Assembly: GCF_001602375.1 (NCBI RefSeq)
Contig: NZ_BCNY01000014.1
Span: 434,001 to 498,000 of the forward strand
Source of the DNA: Methanoculleus horonobensis
Lineage (GTDB): Archaea > Halobacteriota > Methanomicrobia > Methanomicrobiales > Methanoculleaceae
Direction: 5' to 3'
Length of the DNA: 64,000 bases
In this document: positions 42,600 through 51,157 of the stretch, in pieces
How the letters are laid out: every line of letters starts with the position of its first letter
Numbering within the stretch: the stretch's first letter is position 1
Program-made: the position numbers and the translations under genes
Notes under the pieces: generated by a model
Database searches by the model: none
What the model saw: only the letters and a program-made list of their open reading frames with translations
What the model was told of the DNA's origin: nothing

Positions 42600-43838
42600 T
42601 TATTTGAACACGTTGAAGATCTGGTCGCTGCCGGTTGCGGAGAGCCGCTCCCGTTCCGCCTTCTCCTCGACGAGCGCAAGCACCGGGAGCTCCATGTCCA
42701 CACCCGGGGTGTGGCCGAACATCTTCTCCATGTCCGCCTGCAGGGCGTGCATGTAGAGCGAGTTCGCGATCTCCATCGGGCAGTTCTCCTCGCACTGGCC
42801 GCAGTTGACACAGGAGTCCGCCACGTGAGCGAACCGGATCAGGTGGAACATGAACGGCACGGGGAGCACGCCCGGCGGCACCAGGTAGTCTTTCTTCGTG
42901 CTGCACTCTTCGCAGTAGCAGATCGGGCAGTTCTCGATGCAGGCGTAGCACTTGATGCACCGGGACGTGTCCTCCATCATCTTCTGGAGGCGCTCCTTGC
43001 CCTCGCCGAGCCCCTCGAAGTATTTCGCCCGCCACTTGTCGCCGAGCTTCAGCATCGCGTTCTCGACCTTGCCGCGGATCTCGATCCCCTTCGGGTTCGC
43101 GGGCTCCGTGGCGATCGCCCCGGCCTTCGCGGCCCTGCTCAGGAGATCAGCACCCTTCTCGGAGCAGACCTCGACGAAGGTGGCCTTACCTGCCTTGTCG
43201 CCGATGACGCCCCAGTTGCCGCAGGCGAGATCCGCCTGGCGCGGGACTTTCATCTTGCAGCGGCGGCAGTTCGACCGGCGGCCGAAGCCTTCTTCCTCGA
43301 GTTCGTCCATCGAGATGCCCTTGTGCTGGCCGTCCTTCGTGACGATGATGAACTGGCCCTTGTCAATCTCCTCCTTGACGACGTCGTTCGGGTCGATGCC
43401 GAACTTCTCGGCGATCATCTTCCGGGCCGAGACCGGGCTGACGGACCCGCCGCAGTTGACGCCGATCATGAGAAGGTTGTCCAGGTTGACCTGGTTGCGC
43501 TTCGCGAGCTCGTAGAGGCCCATCGCGTCGCAGCCCTTCACCGTCACGGCAAGGCGCATATCCTCGGCCCCGCCCAGGTACTTCTTGACCAGCTTCGAGA
43601 GCAGAAGCGTTCCGCAGTGGAGCGAGCCTGCCGTCTGCCCGATCTCCGCCGGGTCGGTGATGATCGTCGGGACCGCATCGTAGAGGTCCACGCCCTTCTT
43701 CACCGCGAGGACTGCGTCGACGATCTTGTTCTCCAGGGCATACTTGAGCAGTCCGGTCACCGCACCGCCGCACTCCGCGACGCTGGCGATATCGGGGCTC
43801 GTCGTCCAGGCGTATACCATATCTCCCTTTGCTGCCAT
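42600..43838 (-). CDS. fdhB: Formate dehydrogenase beta subunit (F420-type)
   Basis: The 412-residue subunit carries FAD and iron-sulfur clusters and passes electrons from the FdhA site to coenzyme F420. An FrhB/FdhB-like domain fills residues 90-240 (GVNCGGSVSPVSARKM, NCRRCKMKVPRQADLACG), followed by two ferredoxin-like motifs, CIKCYACIENCPICYC and CVNCGQCEENCP. The start at 43838 abuts the fdhA stop at 43839, which argues for tight coupling. In Methanomicrobiales FdhAB may also feed heterodisulfide reductase; that is family knowledge. Confidence 0.94.
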   Translation of the reverse strand: MAAKGDMVYAWTTSPDIASVAECGGAVTGLLKYALENKIVDAVLAVKKGVDLYDAVPTIITDPAEIGQTAGSLHCGTLLLSKLVKKYLGGAEDMRLAVTVKGCDAMGLYELAKRNQVNLDNLLMIGVNCGGSVSPVSARKMIAEKFGIDPNDVVKEEIDKGQFIIVTKDGQHKGISMDELEEEGFGRRSNCRRCKMKVPRQADLACGNWGVIGDKAGKATFVEVCSEKGADLLSRAAKAGAIATEPANPKGIEIRGKVENAMLKLGDKWRAKYFEGLGEGKERLQKMMEDTSRCIKCYACIENCPICYCEECSTKKDYLVPPGVLPVPFMFHLIRFAHVADSCVNCGQCEENCPMEIANSLYMHALQADMEKMFGHTPGVDMELPVLALVEEKAERERLSATGSDQIFNVFK

Positions 43839-45905
43839 TTACTGCACCCCCGTGATCTTCTCGACCTTCACAGCACTGTGCTTCAACTCCGGCATCTTGG
43901 AGAGCGGGTCGAGCGCGGTGTTCGTCAGCATGTTCGCCGCCGCGTCCGCAAAGTGCATCGCCATCATCAGCACGCCCGGTGCGACCTCGTCGGTCACCCT
44001 CGCGGTGGTCTCGACCTCGCCGCGCCTGCTGGTGAGTTTGATCATCTCGCCGTTCTGGATCTTCAGGCGCGCTGCATCCTCGTTGTTGATCTGCACGTAG
44101 CCGTTGGGCACCTCGTGGTGGAGGAGCTCCGCCCGGCCGGTCTGGGTCCGGGTGTGGTAGTGGAAGAGCAGACGTCCGGTCATCAGGGTGAACGGATACT
44201 CGGCGTCGGCGACCTCCGCGGGCGGCCGGTGCTCGATGCCGAAGAAGTGCCCGAGGCCGTCGGCCGACGAGAACTTCTCGCGGTGGAGGATCGGCGTTCC
44301 GGGGTGCTCCTCGGTGGGGCAGGGCCAGTGCACGGACTCCGGCTTCTCCATCCTTGCGTAGGAGGCGCCGGCCATCGACGGGGTGACCCGCCGCATGTCG
44401 TCCCAGATATCTTCCGCGGAGTTGAAGTCGAATCCCTGGAGCCCGAGTTTGTGAGCGAGATCGACGAAGATCTCCCAGTCGGCCTTCGCCTCGCCCGGGG
44501 GCTCCACGGCCTTCCTTACACGGTTGATGCGCCGCTCGCCGCTGGTGAACGTCCCGTCCTTCTCGGCGAAGGATGCGCCGGGCAGGATGACGTCGGCGTA
44601 CTTCGCCGTCTCGGTCATGAAGATGTCCTGCACGACCAGGAAGTCGAGTTTCTCAAGCGACCGCATGACGTGGTTCGAGTCGGGGTAGGAGACGACCGGG
44701 TTCAACGCGAAGATATACATCGCTCTTATCGGGTCGCCGCACTGGGTGATCTGCTCGGTCAGCGTCACGCCGTACTCGCTTGCAAGCCCGGTGACGCCCC
44801 AGAGTTCCTCCATGCGCTTCCTGGTGGCGTCGTCCTCGCACTTCTGGTAGCCGGAGAAGACGTTCGGGTATGCACCCATGTCGCAGGCGCCCTGGACGTT
44901 GTTCTGGCCGCGGAGCGGGTTGACACCGGTTCCGGGTCTGCCCACGTTGCCGGTCAGCATCGAGAGGTTTCCGAGCGACCGGACGTTGTCCGTGCCGGTC
45001 GAGAGCTCCGTGATGCCGAGGCAGTAGATGATCACCGCGTTCTTCGCGCCGGCGTAAATCCGGGCGATCTCCTTGACCCGCTCGGTCGGCACGCCGGTGA
45101 TCGACTCGACGTCCGCGTAGTTCTCCACGGTCTTCTTCAGGTCCTCGAATCCCGTCGTCCTCTTCTCGATGAACTCCTTGTCGTGGAGGTTCTCCTGGAT
45201 GATCCAGTACATGATCGAGTTGATCAGGGCGATGTTCGTCGAGGGGTTGTAGCGGACCCACTCATCGGCCAGGCGCGCCGTGGGTGTGTAGCGCGGGTCG
45301 CAGACGATGATCTTCTTGCCCGCCTTCTTGGCCTGGACGAGCCTGCGGCCAGCAAGCGGGTGCGCCTCGATCGTGTTCGCACCGATCATGAAGATGACGT
45401 CGGCATTCAGGACGTCCTCGAAGGGGTTCGTCGCGGCCCCGGAGCCGAACGAGAGCGAGAGCCCCGCGACGGACGGCCCGTGGCAGATACGCGCGCAGTT
45501 GTCGATGTTGTTGGTCTTGAAGGCCACCCGCGCGAGTTTCTGCATGATGTAGCACTCTTCGTTCGGAGTACGGCACGAGACCTGGAATCCAAGGGATTTC
45601 GGCCCGTACTTCTCGCTGGTCTCCTTGAACTTCGAGGCGATGAGATCGTAAGCCTCGTCCCAGGATGCCTCGACGAACTCACCGTTCTTCTTGATGAGGG
45701 GTTTCGTCAGACGGTCGGGGCTCTGCACGAACTCCCAGCAGGTGGTTCCCTTGGGGCAGAGTTTGCCCTCATTGATCGGACTTCTCTTCAGGGGCTCGAC
45801 CCCCACGAGCTTACCTTCATTCACCACAAGATTGAGCCCGCACCCTACGCCGCAGTACGGGCAGGTTGTGGGAACGTAACGTAATTTGCCATTAGTGTCA
45901 GCCAT
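43839..45905 (-). CDS. fdhA: Formate dehydrogenase alpha subunit (cysteine type)
   Basis: The 688-residue catalytic subunit binds bis-MGD with Mo or W. A [4Fe-4S] cluster is held by C15, C18, C22 and C50 (TCPYCGVGCG ... KLCPKG). The active-site metal ligand is C141 in CARICHGPSVAGL, where some enzymes have selenocysteine. Downstream are MIGANTIEAHPLAG, GQNNVQGACDMG and the C-terminal MoCoBD domain with RTQTGRAELLHH. Start at the ATG at 45905 behind GGGAG. No signal peptide; cytoplasmic. Confidence 0.96.
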   Translation of the reverse strand: MADTNGKLRYVPTTCPYCGVGCGLNLVVNEGKLVGVEPLKRSPINEGKLCPKGTTCWEFVQSPDRLTKPLIKKNGEFVEASWDEAYDLIASKFKETSEKYGPKSLGFQVSCRTPNEECYIMQKLARVAFKTNNIDNCARICHGPSVAGLSLSFGSGAATNPFEDVLNADVIFMIGANTIEAHPLAGRRLVQAKKAGKKIIVCDPRYTPTARLADEWVRYNPSTNIALINSIMYWIIQENLHDKEFIEKRTTGFEDLKKTVENYADVESITGVPTERVKEIARIYAGAKNAVIIYCLGITELSTGTDNVRSLGNLSMLTGNVGRPGTGVNPLRGQNNVQGACDMGAYPNVFSGYQKCEDDATRKRMEELWGVTGLASEYGVTLTEQITQCGDPIRAMYIFALNPVVSYPDSNHVMRSLEKLDFLVVQDIFMTETAKYADVILPGASFAEKDGTFTSGERRINRVRKAVEPPGEAKADWEIFVDLAHKLGLQGFDFNSAEDIWDDMRRVTPSMAGASYARMEKPESVHWPCPTEEHPGTPILHREKFSSADGLGHFFGIEHRPPAEVADAEYPFTLMTGRLLFHYHTRTQTGRAELLHHEVPNGYVQINNEDAARLKIQNGEMIKLTSRRGEVETTARVTDEVAPGVLMMAMHFADAAANMLTNTALDPLSKMPELKHSAVKVEKITGVQ

Positions 45906-45948
45906 GTGAATTCTCCCGATAGTTGCATTCAACGTCGGTTTTGCCAGG

Positions 45949-45971
45949 CATGTCCGGGTAGAACGGACATG
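45949..45971 (-). promoter_or_regulatory. Hairpin in the fdhA leader
   Basis: CATGTCCG (45949-45956) and CGGACATG (45964-45971) form a perfect eight-base-pair stem with a seven-base loop, about 44 bases upstream of the fdhA ATG. It would lie in the 5' leader if transcription starts about 25 bases after the TATA box. A protein-binding site is equally possible. Confidence 0.45.
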
Positions 45972-45988
45972 TTAATAGTGGCTTTACT

Positions 45989-46010
45989 CTACTAAGTAGT
46001 ATATAAATTT
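45989..46010 (-). promoter_or_regulatory. fdhA promoter: TATA box with adjoining palindrome
   Basis: The minus strand reads AAATTTATATA at about 46000-46010, an evident TATA box, and directly downstream CTACTTAGTAG (45989-45999), a palindrome with one central base. A regulator bound there would cover the space between TATA box and transcription start. fdhA starts about 95 bases downstream. Confidence 0.6.
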
Positions 46011-46208
46011 AAACTTACTCTTTTACCTTTTGCCATATATTCATGATATATAATTGATCTCACTCCAGCCCATTTTTCTGCACCCGGGATATCGGTCACG
46101 ATATCCATGATTATGCGATTGGGTGACACTTCCTCGACGCTATGCCGCAACAACCCGTTAAATGTAAATTAAATCTCATTTACCGATCCAAAATGTTTAC
46201 AATCAACC

Positions 46209-46868
46209 TTGACCAAACACCTCTCCGTGCAACCGAGACTGAATCATACCTGGGAAGACATCGAGGCCCGGCTCGAGTCGAGAGGCTCCCCACCGGAGCT
46301 GATTGAGGACTTCAAACGCTGCATCGATTTCCACACCTTTGCAGCCCCCGGACTCCTGGTCGGGGTCTTCATGGTCGACTACGCCCTGGAACTCCTGAAG
46401 ATCCCCCGGGGCAAGAAGATTTATGCCGTCTGCGAGACTACGAAGTGTCTGCCCGACGCGCTGCAGGTGATCGCCCACTGTACCACCGGCAACCACCGCC
46501 TCCGGGTGATCCCGATCGGGAAGTTCGCCATCACCATGAACGGGCCGGCAGATGCCCCGTACGTGAACGGGACCCGGGTCTTCGTCGACGGCGATAAGAT
46601 CGAGCGGTATCCGACGTTCGCTCTCTGGTACACCAAGGATCCGCTCTTCGACCCGAGAACCCGGGGCCTCGACCTGATCGACGAGATCATCGACGCGGGG
46701 CGCGATCTCCTCTCGGAGGAGCGGGTGCGGGTGAAAGTGCCCCAGAAATGGCCGTGGAAGTCCGCGATCTGTTCCATCTGCGGCGAGATGGTGCCCGACA
46801 ACCTGCTTGTCGACGGTGCCTGCACCGACTGCCGGTCACAGTCCTACTACGAGAAGGTGGCGTACTGA
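46209..46868 (+). CDS. FmdE-family protein with C-terminal zinc ribbon
   Basis: The 219-residue protein matches the FmdE (formylmethanofuran dehydrogenase subunit E) family: CIDFHTFAAPGLLVGVFMVDYAL, CETTKCLPDALQVIAHCTTGNHRL and a C-terminal CSICGEMVPDNLLVDGACTDC ribbon. In the first motif the usual HGHxCPG is FHTFAAPG, so one expected cysteine is missing. The start is uncertain: TTG at 46209 or GTG at 46227. A GTAAAT/ATTTAC inverted repeat (46164-46183) lies upstream. Its Fdh neighbourhood suggests a Mo-enzyme role, not proven. Confidence 0.8.
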   Translation: MTKHLSVQPRLNHTWEDIEARLESRGSPPELIEDFKRCIDFHTFAAPGLLVGVFMVDYALELLKIPRGKKIYAVCETTKCLPDALQVIAHCTTGNHRLRVIPIGKFAITMNGPADAPYVNGTRVFVDGDKIERYPTFALWYTKDPLFDPRTRGLDLIDEIIDAGRDLLSEERVRVKVPQKWPWKSAICSICGEMVPDNLLVDGACTDCRSQSYYEKVAY

Positions 46869-46924
46869 GGGAGTCCCTCCCCCTCGCGGGGAGGCATAAC
46901 TCCTATCGCGCTGGAAGGCAGCCC

Positions 46925-47743
46925 ATGGAACTCTCTCCTATCGGACTCGTGCATTCAGGTATCCGCTCCAGGAGCGATATGCCGGTCCAGGGCGTCGACG
47001 CCGAGATCGAGATATATCCCCGATACGCCGGGGGACTCTCCGGCATCGAGGAGAACTCGCACCTGATCCTCGTCTGCTGGATGCACGAGGCCGGCCGGGA
47101 CGTCCTCACGGCGGTCGCCCGGAAGATCTCGAACGATCTGCCGGAGAAAGGCGTCTTCTCTCTCCGCTCGCCGGTGCGGCCGAACCCCCTCTCCGTCTCG
47201 GTGGTGCGGCTCCGCGGTGTGCGGGAGGGCCGGTTCCTTTCCCTCGCGAACGTCGACCTGATCGACGGAACGCCGGTGATCGACATCAAACCCTACCAGA
47301 CGGGATGGGACTGCGTCTTCTCCGCGACCGGCCACGACCGGACGGAGAAGATCCGGAAGATGAGCCCCGGCGAGTACCGGGCCGGCCTCGTCCGCGAGGC
47401 CGTGAACTACCACGGGGAACTCTGCCCCGGGGTGGCGGTCGGGGTGCGGCTTGCGGAGGCGGCGACGCGTATCTTCGAGCGCGACCTGCGCCACCCGCAG
47501 GTCTCGGTCGCGCCCGGCCCCGACCCCTGCATCGCCGACGCGCTCATCGGGATCACCGGTGCAAGCCCCGGAAACCGCCGGCTGGGGTCTTCGGGAGGCG
47601 ACCGGTACGTGCTCTCCTGCCCCGGAAAGGAGGCGGTCTTTTCCCTCCGGGACGTGCCGGAGAGCGTCGATGCGATCTTCGCGGCACCTGAGAAGTCGCT
47701 CTTCGACTGCGCCGTTCGCTCCCGGCCACAGCAGAGACAATGA
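46925..47743 (+). CDS. TrmO (TsaA) tRNA methyltransferase fused to FmdE domain
   Basis: The 272-residue protein has an N-terminal TrmO/TsaA beta-barrel (MELSPIGLVHSGI, SVRPNPLSVSVVRL-like SPVRPNPLS, DIKPYQTGWD) of about 150 residues, which methylates t6A at position 37 of tRNA. Joined to it is an FmdE-like domain from about residue 160 with NYHGELCPGVAVGVRLAEAA and CPGKEAVFSLRD. The start is the ATG at 46925. It follows the FmdE gene by 56 bases and precedes moeA. Why the two domains are joined is unclear. Confidence 0.85.
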   Translation: MELSPIGLVHSGIRSRSDMPVQGVDAEIEIYPRYAGGLSGIEENSHLILVCWMHEAGRDVLTAVARKISNDLPEKGVFSLRSPVRPNPLSVSVVRLRGVREGRFLSLANVDLIDGTPVIDIKPYQTGWDCVFSATGHDRTEKIRKMSPGEYRAGLVREAVNYHGELCPGVAVGVRLAEAATRIFERDLRHPQVSVAPGPDPCIADALIGITGASPGNRRLGSSGGDRYVLSCPGKEAVFSLRDVPESVDAIFAAPEKSLFDCAVRSRPQQRQ

Positions 47744-47759
47744 TCAAGGAGTCACGAAG

Positions 47760-49559
47760 ATGTCACGCAGGTACCTGAACCTCACCCCGCTCTCCGAGGC
47801 GCTCGCGATCATGCGGCGGGAGTTCCCCTCGCCGGGCCGCGCCGAGACCGTGCCGCTCGCAGAAGCTGTCGGCAGGGTGACAGGTGAGCCCCTGTACGCG
47901 GGGTATTCCGTTCCCATGGCCGATATCGCGAAGTTCGACGGCTACGCGGTGAAGAGCGGCGATACCCGCGGAGCGCAGGACCAGCGGCCGCTCTCTCTTC
48001 CTGAGTATACCCGCGTCAACACCGGCGAGGTGCTCCCGCAACCGTTCGACGCCGTCGTCATGATCGAGGATACCTGGGACGAGGGCGGCACGCCCTGGAT
48101 CCGCAAGTCCGCCGCGTCCGGGCAGCACATCCGCCGTGCCGGCGAGGATGTCCGGGCGGGGGAACTCGTCCTCCCGAAAGGCCACCGCATCCGGCCGTTC
48201 GATATCGGTGCGCTCGCGACCTACGGGATAGACCGGGTGAGCGTGCGGTCGGTCCGGGTCGGGATCGTCCCGACGGGGAGCGACCTCGTGCCGCTCGGGA
48301 CGGCGCCCGGGCCCGGCCGGACGATCGAGACGAACACCCTGATGGCGGAGGCGTACCTCACCGGTCTCGGGGCGACCTGCCGCCGTTACGGGATCGTTCC
48401 CGACGAACCCGATCTGATCCGGGAGGCGGTGGGGGCGGCGATAGCCGAGAACGATCTCGTCATCCTCTCGGCGGGTTCGTCGGCCGGCACCCGCGACTTC
48501 TCCCGGGACGCCGTCGAGCAGCTCGGGGAGATCGTTTTTCACGGGATCGCGGTCAGGCCGGGGAAACCGGTGCTGCTCGCGAACGTCGGCGGCAAACCGG
48601 TTCTCGGGATGCCGGGGTATCCCGTCGCCGCCCAGACGGTTCTCCGCGAGGTTGCCGGGAGCCTCCTCTCGTGGTGGGGGCTTGAGCCGCTCCCGCTCGG
48701 GGAGATGGACGTCCGGCTGGCGCGGAGGCTGGCGTCCGATCTCGGGTTCGACGAGTTCGTCCCGGTCTCGGTCGGGCGGGTCGACGGCACCTGCTGGGCG
48801 ACACCCCATCCCCGGGGCGGGGGCATCCAGATGGCGGTCGTCCGGGCGAACGGCTACCTCCATATCCCGGCCGCCCGCGAAGGAATCGAGGCGGGCGAGG
48901 AGGTGCGCGTCCGCCTCACCGTCCCGTCCGCTTCCGTCGCCCGGACGCTCGTCTGCGTCGGGAGGCGCGATCCCGTCCTCGGCGAGCTCGGAAATCGTCT
49001 TGCGGAGGCCGACTACCATCTCCACTGCTGTAACGCCTCGACGATTGGAGCGGTGCTCGCCCTGCGGGCGAAGACCTGCCACGCGGCGACGGTTGCCCTC
49101 CCGGAGACGGCGTCGGCATGGAGCGATCAGGTGCTCCGCTACCTGCCCGGCGTGCGTCTCCTCCGGGTGCCGGTGGCCCGGACGGAGTTCGGGGTCGCGT
49201 CGGCCGATCCCCTCGACGCCGGGAGCCTTGCGTCGCTCCGGGTCGCCAACCGCCCGAAGAGCGCGGCGGCGCAGTTCCTCCTCGATGCGTGGCTCGACCG
49301 GGAGGGTATCGACGCCTCCCCGTCCGGCGTTCCCGCGGACGTCCGGGTCTGTACGGCCCTTGAAGCGCGGGAGGCGGGGCTCCGGTTCACGCCGATCGGC
49401 TGCGAGTCGTGCGACCTGGTGATGAGAGAGGAACGTGCCGCGGACGAGGGCGTCGCCGCCCTCATCGGGGCCGCACGCTCGCCGGAGTTCCGCGCGTATC
49501 TCCACTCGATCGGGAGAGATCCGGGGGACGGAGACGCGCCCGGCGCCTTCTCGCCCTGA
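47760..49559 (+). CDS. moeA: MoeA molybdopterin molybdotransferase fused to a periplasmic-binding-like domain
   Basis: The 599-residue protein starts with a full MoeA (residues 1-405): PLAEAVGRVTGEPLYAG, FDGYAVKSGD, GIVPTGSDLVPLG, LSAGSSAGTRDF and GMPGYPVAA. MoeA inserts molybdenum into molybdopterin. The C-terminal 190 residues (LVCVGRRDPVLGELG, LHCCNASTIGAVLAL, CTALEAREAGLRFTPIG) are a PBP/LysR-substrate-like domain found in archaeal MoeA fusions, perhaps sensing molybdate or tungstate. It lies 17 bases after the TrmO-FmdE gene. Confidence 0.92.
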   Translation: MSRRYLNLTPLSEALAIMRREFPSPGRAETVPLAEAVGRVTGEPLYAGYSVPMADIAKFDGYAVKSGDTRGAQDQRPLSLPEYTRVNTGEVLPQPFDAVVMIEDTWDEGGTPWIRKSAASGQHIRRAGEDVRAGELVLPKGHRIRPFDIGALATYGIDRVSVRSVRVGIVPTGSDLVPLGTAPGPGRTIETNTLMAEAYLTGLGATCRRYGIVPDEPDLIREAVGAAIAENDLVILSAGSSAGTRDFSRDAVEQLGEIVFHGIAVRPGKPVLLANVGGKPVLGMPGYPVAAQTVLREVAGSLLSWWGLEPLPLGEMDVRLARRLASDLGFDEFVPVSVGRVDGTCWATPHPRGGGIQMAVVRANGYLHIPAAREGIEAGEEVRVRLTVPSASVARTLVCVGRRDPVLGELGNRLAEADYHLHCCNASTIGAVLALRAKTCHAATVALPETASAWSDQVLRYLPGVRLLRVPVARTEFGVASADPLDAGSLASLRVANRPKSAAAQFLLDAWLDREGIDASPSGVPADVRVCTALEAREAGLRFTPIGCESCDLVMREERAADEGVAALIGAARSPEFRAYLHSIGRDPGDGDAPGAFSP

Positions 49560-49610
49560 ACCACCGCACCTGCTCGAAACGCATATCCTTTTTTGGCATG
49601 ATCACTTCTC

Positions 49611-50039
49611 ATGCGAGTCAGCGAGCAGACACGGGAGCAGATCATGGCGGTGCTCCGGCGGATGACGGATGCCATGGGCCGGAAGGACATCGAGAGCCTG
49701 GTTTCGCTCACCGATCCTGAGTTCCGGGCGTTCGGCACGGGTGCCGACGAGAAGGCGATCGGGAGAGAAGCCTACCGCCGGCACCTCGAGCGCGACTTTG
49801 CGCAGGCGGAGACGGTCGCGCTCGATCTCTCCGATGTCCATATCGGCGCCGAGGGAACGGTCGCCTGGGTGATGGCCGATATGACCTACCGTTTTGTCGT
49901 CGACGGTATCGGAGAGACCCGGGACGTGCGGATGACGGCGGTGCTCCGCGGAACCGGCCACGCGTGGGTCTTTACCCAGGCGCACTACTCGTTCCCGGCC
50001 GGGGGCCAGGAAGAAGGGCGGTCGTATCCTACAAACTAA
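49611..50039 (+). CDS. SnoaL/NTF2-like domain protein
   Basis: A 142-residue cone-shaped NTF2-fold protein judged by MDAMGRKDIESLVSLTDPEFRAFGTG-type start and the later strands VAWVMADMTYRFVVD and WVFTQAHYSFP. Such proteins are small hydrolases/isomerases or ligand binders. Function unknown. It lies 52 bases after moeA and ends 53 bases before the convergent META gene. Confidence 0.75.
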   Translation: MRVSEQTREQIMAVLRRMTDAMGRKDIESLVSLTDPEFRAFGTGADEKAIGREAYRRHLERDFAQAETVALDLSDVHIGAEGTVAWVMADMTYRFVVDGIGETRDVRMTAVLRGTGHAWVFTQAHYSFPAGGQEEGRSYPTN

Positions 50040-50091
50040 CTCTTTTGAGCCTGCAAAAAAAGTGTCCTGATGGAACTTCGCACCCTTCGGC

Positions 50092-50940
50092 TCATCGCGC
50101 CTCATAAAAGAGGATCGCCCTCCCCGTGCCGTCGATGACCACGAGGGTGTCCCCGACGATCCGGTAGCCCGCCGCCGACCGGAGGAGGTCGAGGTAGGCC
50201 TTCTCCTGCTCCATGATGCCGGCGGGCTCGGTGCAGGAGGTTTTCGTCGCGAGAACCTGCTCCACGCCAAGCCCCGTCTCGTTGACCCGGTAGGGAGCCA
50301 GGTAGGCGTTGCACCCGGCCGACCCCGAGAGCGTGCCGTCGCCGTCGAAGACCAGGGTGATATCGGTGCCGGGCACCGGCGATGCGACGGTGCTGCCGCT
50401 GCCGTTGGTGTAGCGGGCGAGGTGCCATTCGGTCGCGAGCAGCGGGACGCTCTCGGGCTGCTCGGCCCGCACAAAGGCGAGCACCTCCCGCCCGGACGGC
50501 CCGGTGATCGTCAGCCGGTCGCTCTCGACCCGGTAGGAGGCGGCCGCCACGAGGAGTTCCCGGTAGCGTTTCTCCTGCTGGACGAGTTCCTGCTCATTCA
50601 TAGGGTAGGCCGCGGTGGCAACGACCGGTTCTACTGCGATGGCGGAGCCGTTGATCCGGTAGGAGGCGGAGTAGAGGTTGCACCCGGCGGACCCCGTGAG
50701 CGTTCCGCTCTCGCCGAAGACGATGAGCGGTTCCGTCCCCTGCAGGGGCGCGACGATGGAGCCGTTATCCGCGCGGAACTCGACCAGGTTCCATGCCGTT
50801 CCGCTAAGCGGTTCGGTGATACGGTCGGTCTCGCCAGGAGATGCGTCCGCACCCCCGGTCCAGGTGACCGAGACGATGCACGCCGCCACGATGATCAGGA
50901 ATGCCGTCTTCGCGAGTATGTTCTGTCCCTCTCGTCGCAT
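50092..50940 (-). CDS. Exported protein with two META domains
   Basis: The 282-residue protein has an N-terminal signal-type helix (residues 11-27, TAFLIIVAACIVSVTW) and no clear lipobox. Two META (HslJ-like) domains follow, each with a G(T/E)xWxL start, GSAGCNxY core and a C-or-Y...QE..Y..LL helix, at about 45-160 and 168-280. Bacterial HslJ is linked to novobiocin resistance; archaeal roles are unknown. Expected to be outside the membrane. It precedes a four-domain paralogue on the same strand. Confidence 0.85.
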   Translation of the reverse strand: MRREGQNILAKTAFLIIVAACIVSVTWTGGADASPGETDRITEPLSGTAWNLVEFRADNGSIVAPLQGTEPLIVFGESGTLTGSAGCNLYSASYRINGSAIAVEPVVATAAYPMNEQELVQQEKRYRELLVAAASYRVESDRLTITGPSGREVLAFVRAEQPESVPLLATEWHLARYTNGSGSTVASPVPGTDITLVFDGDGTLSGSAGCNAYLAPYRVNETGLGVEQVLATKTSCTEPAGIMEQEKAYLDLLRSAAGYRIVGDTLVVIDGTGRAILFYEAR

Positions 50941-51157
50941 CTCTTTCGGGTAGGCATAGGAGGCGAAAGAAGAAATAGTAACTCATTTGTATTGCGATTT
51001 CCTCGTACCCCCTTTCCTCCGGATCGGAAGAGTGCGGTGTTTATCCGGGGTTTCCATCCGGAGAGCGCTTCGAAGGGGTAAACGGCACCTCCGGAGGGGT
51101 GAAATGGGTAAAAACGGGCAGGAGCCGTTCGGCCCCTGTGCCGGAAACGGGGCCGGA

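Noticed and set aside
42711..45884. A 1057-residue open frame on the plus strand
   Set aside because: It runs antisense to fdhB and fdhA, which match known proteins along their full length; long antisense frames are common at this GC content.
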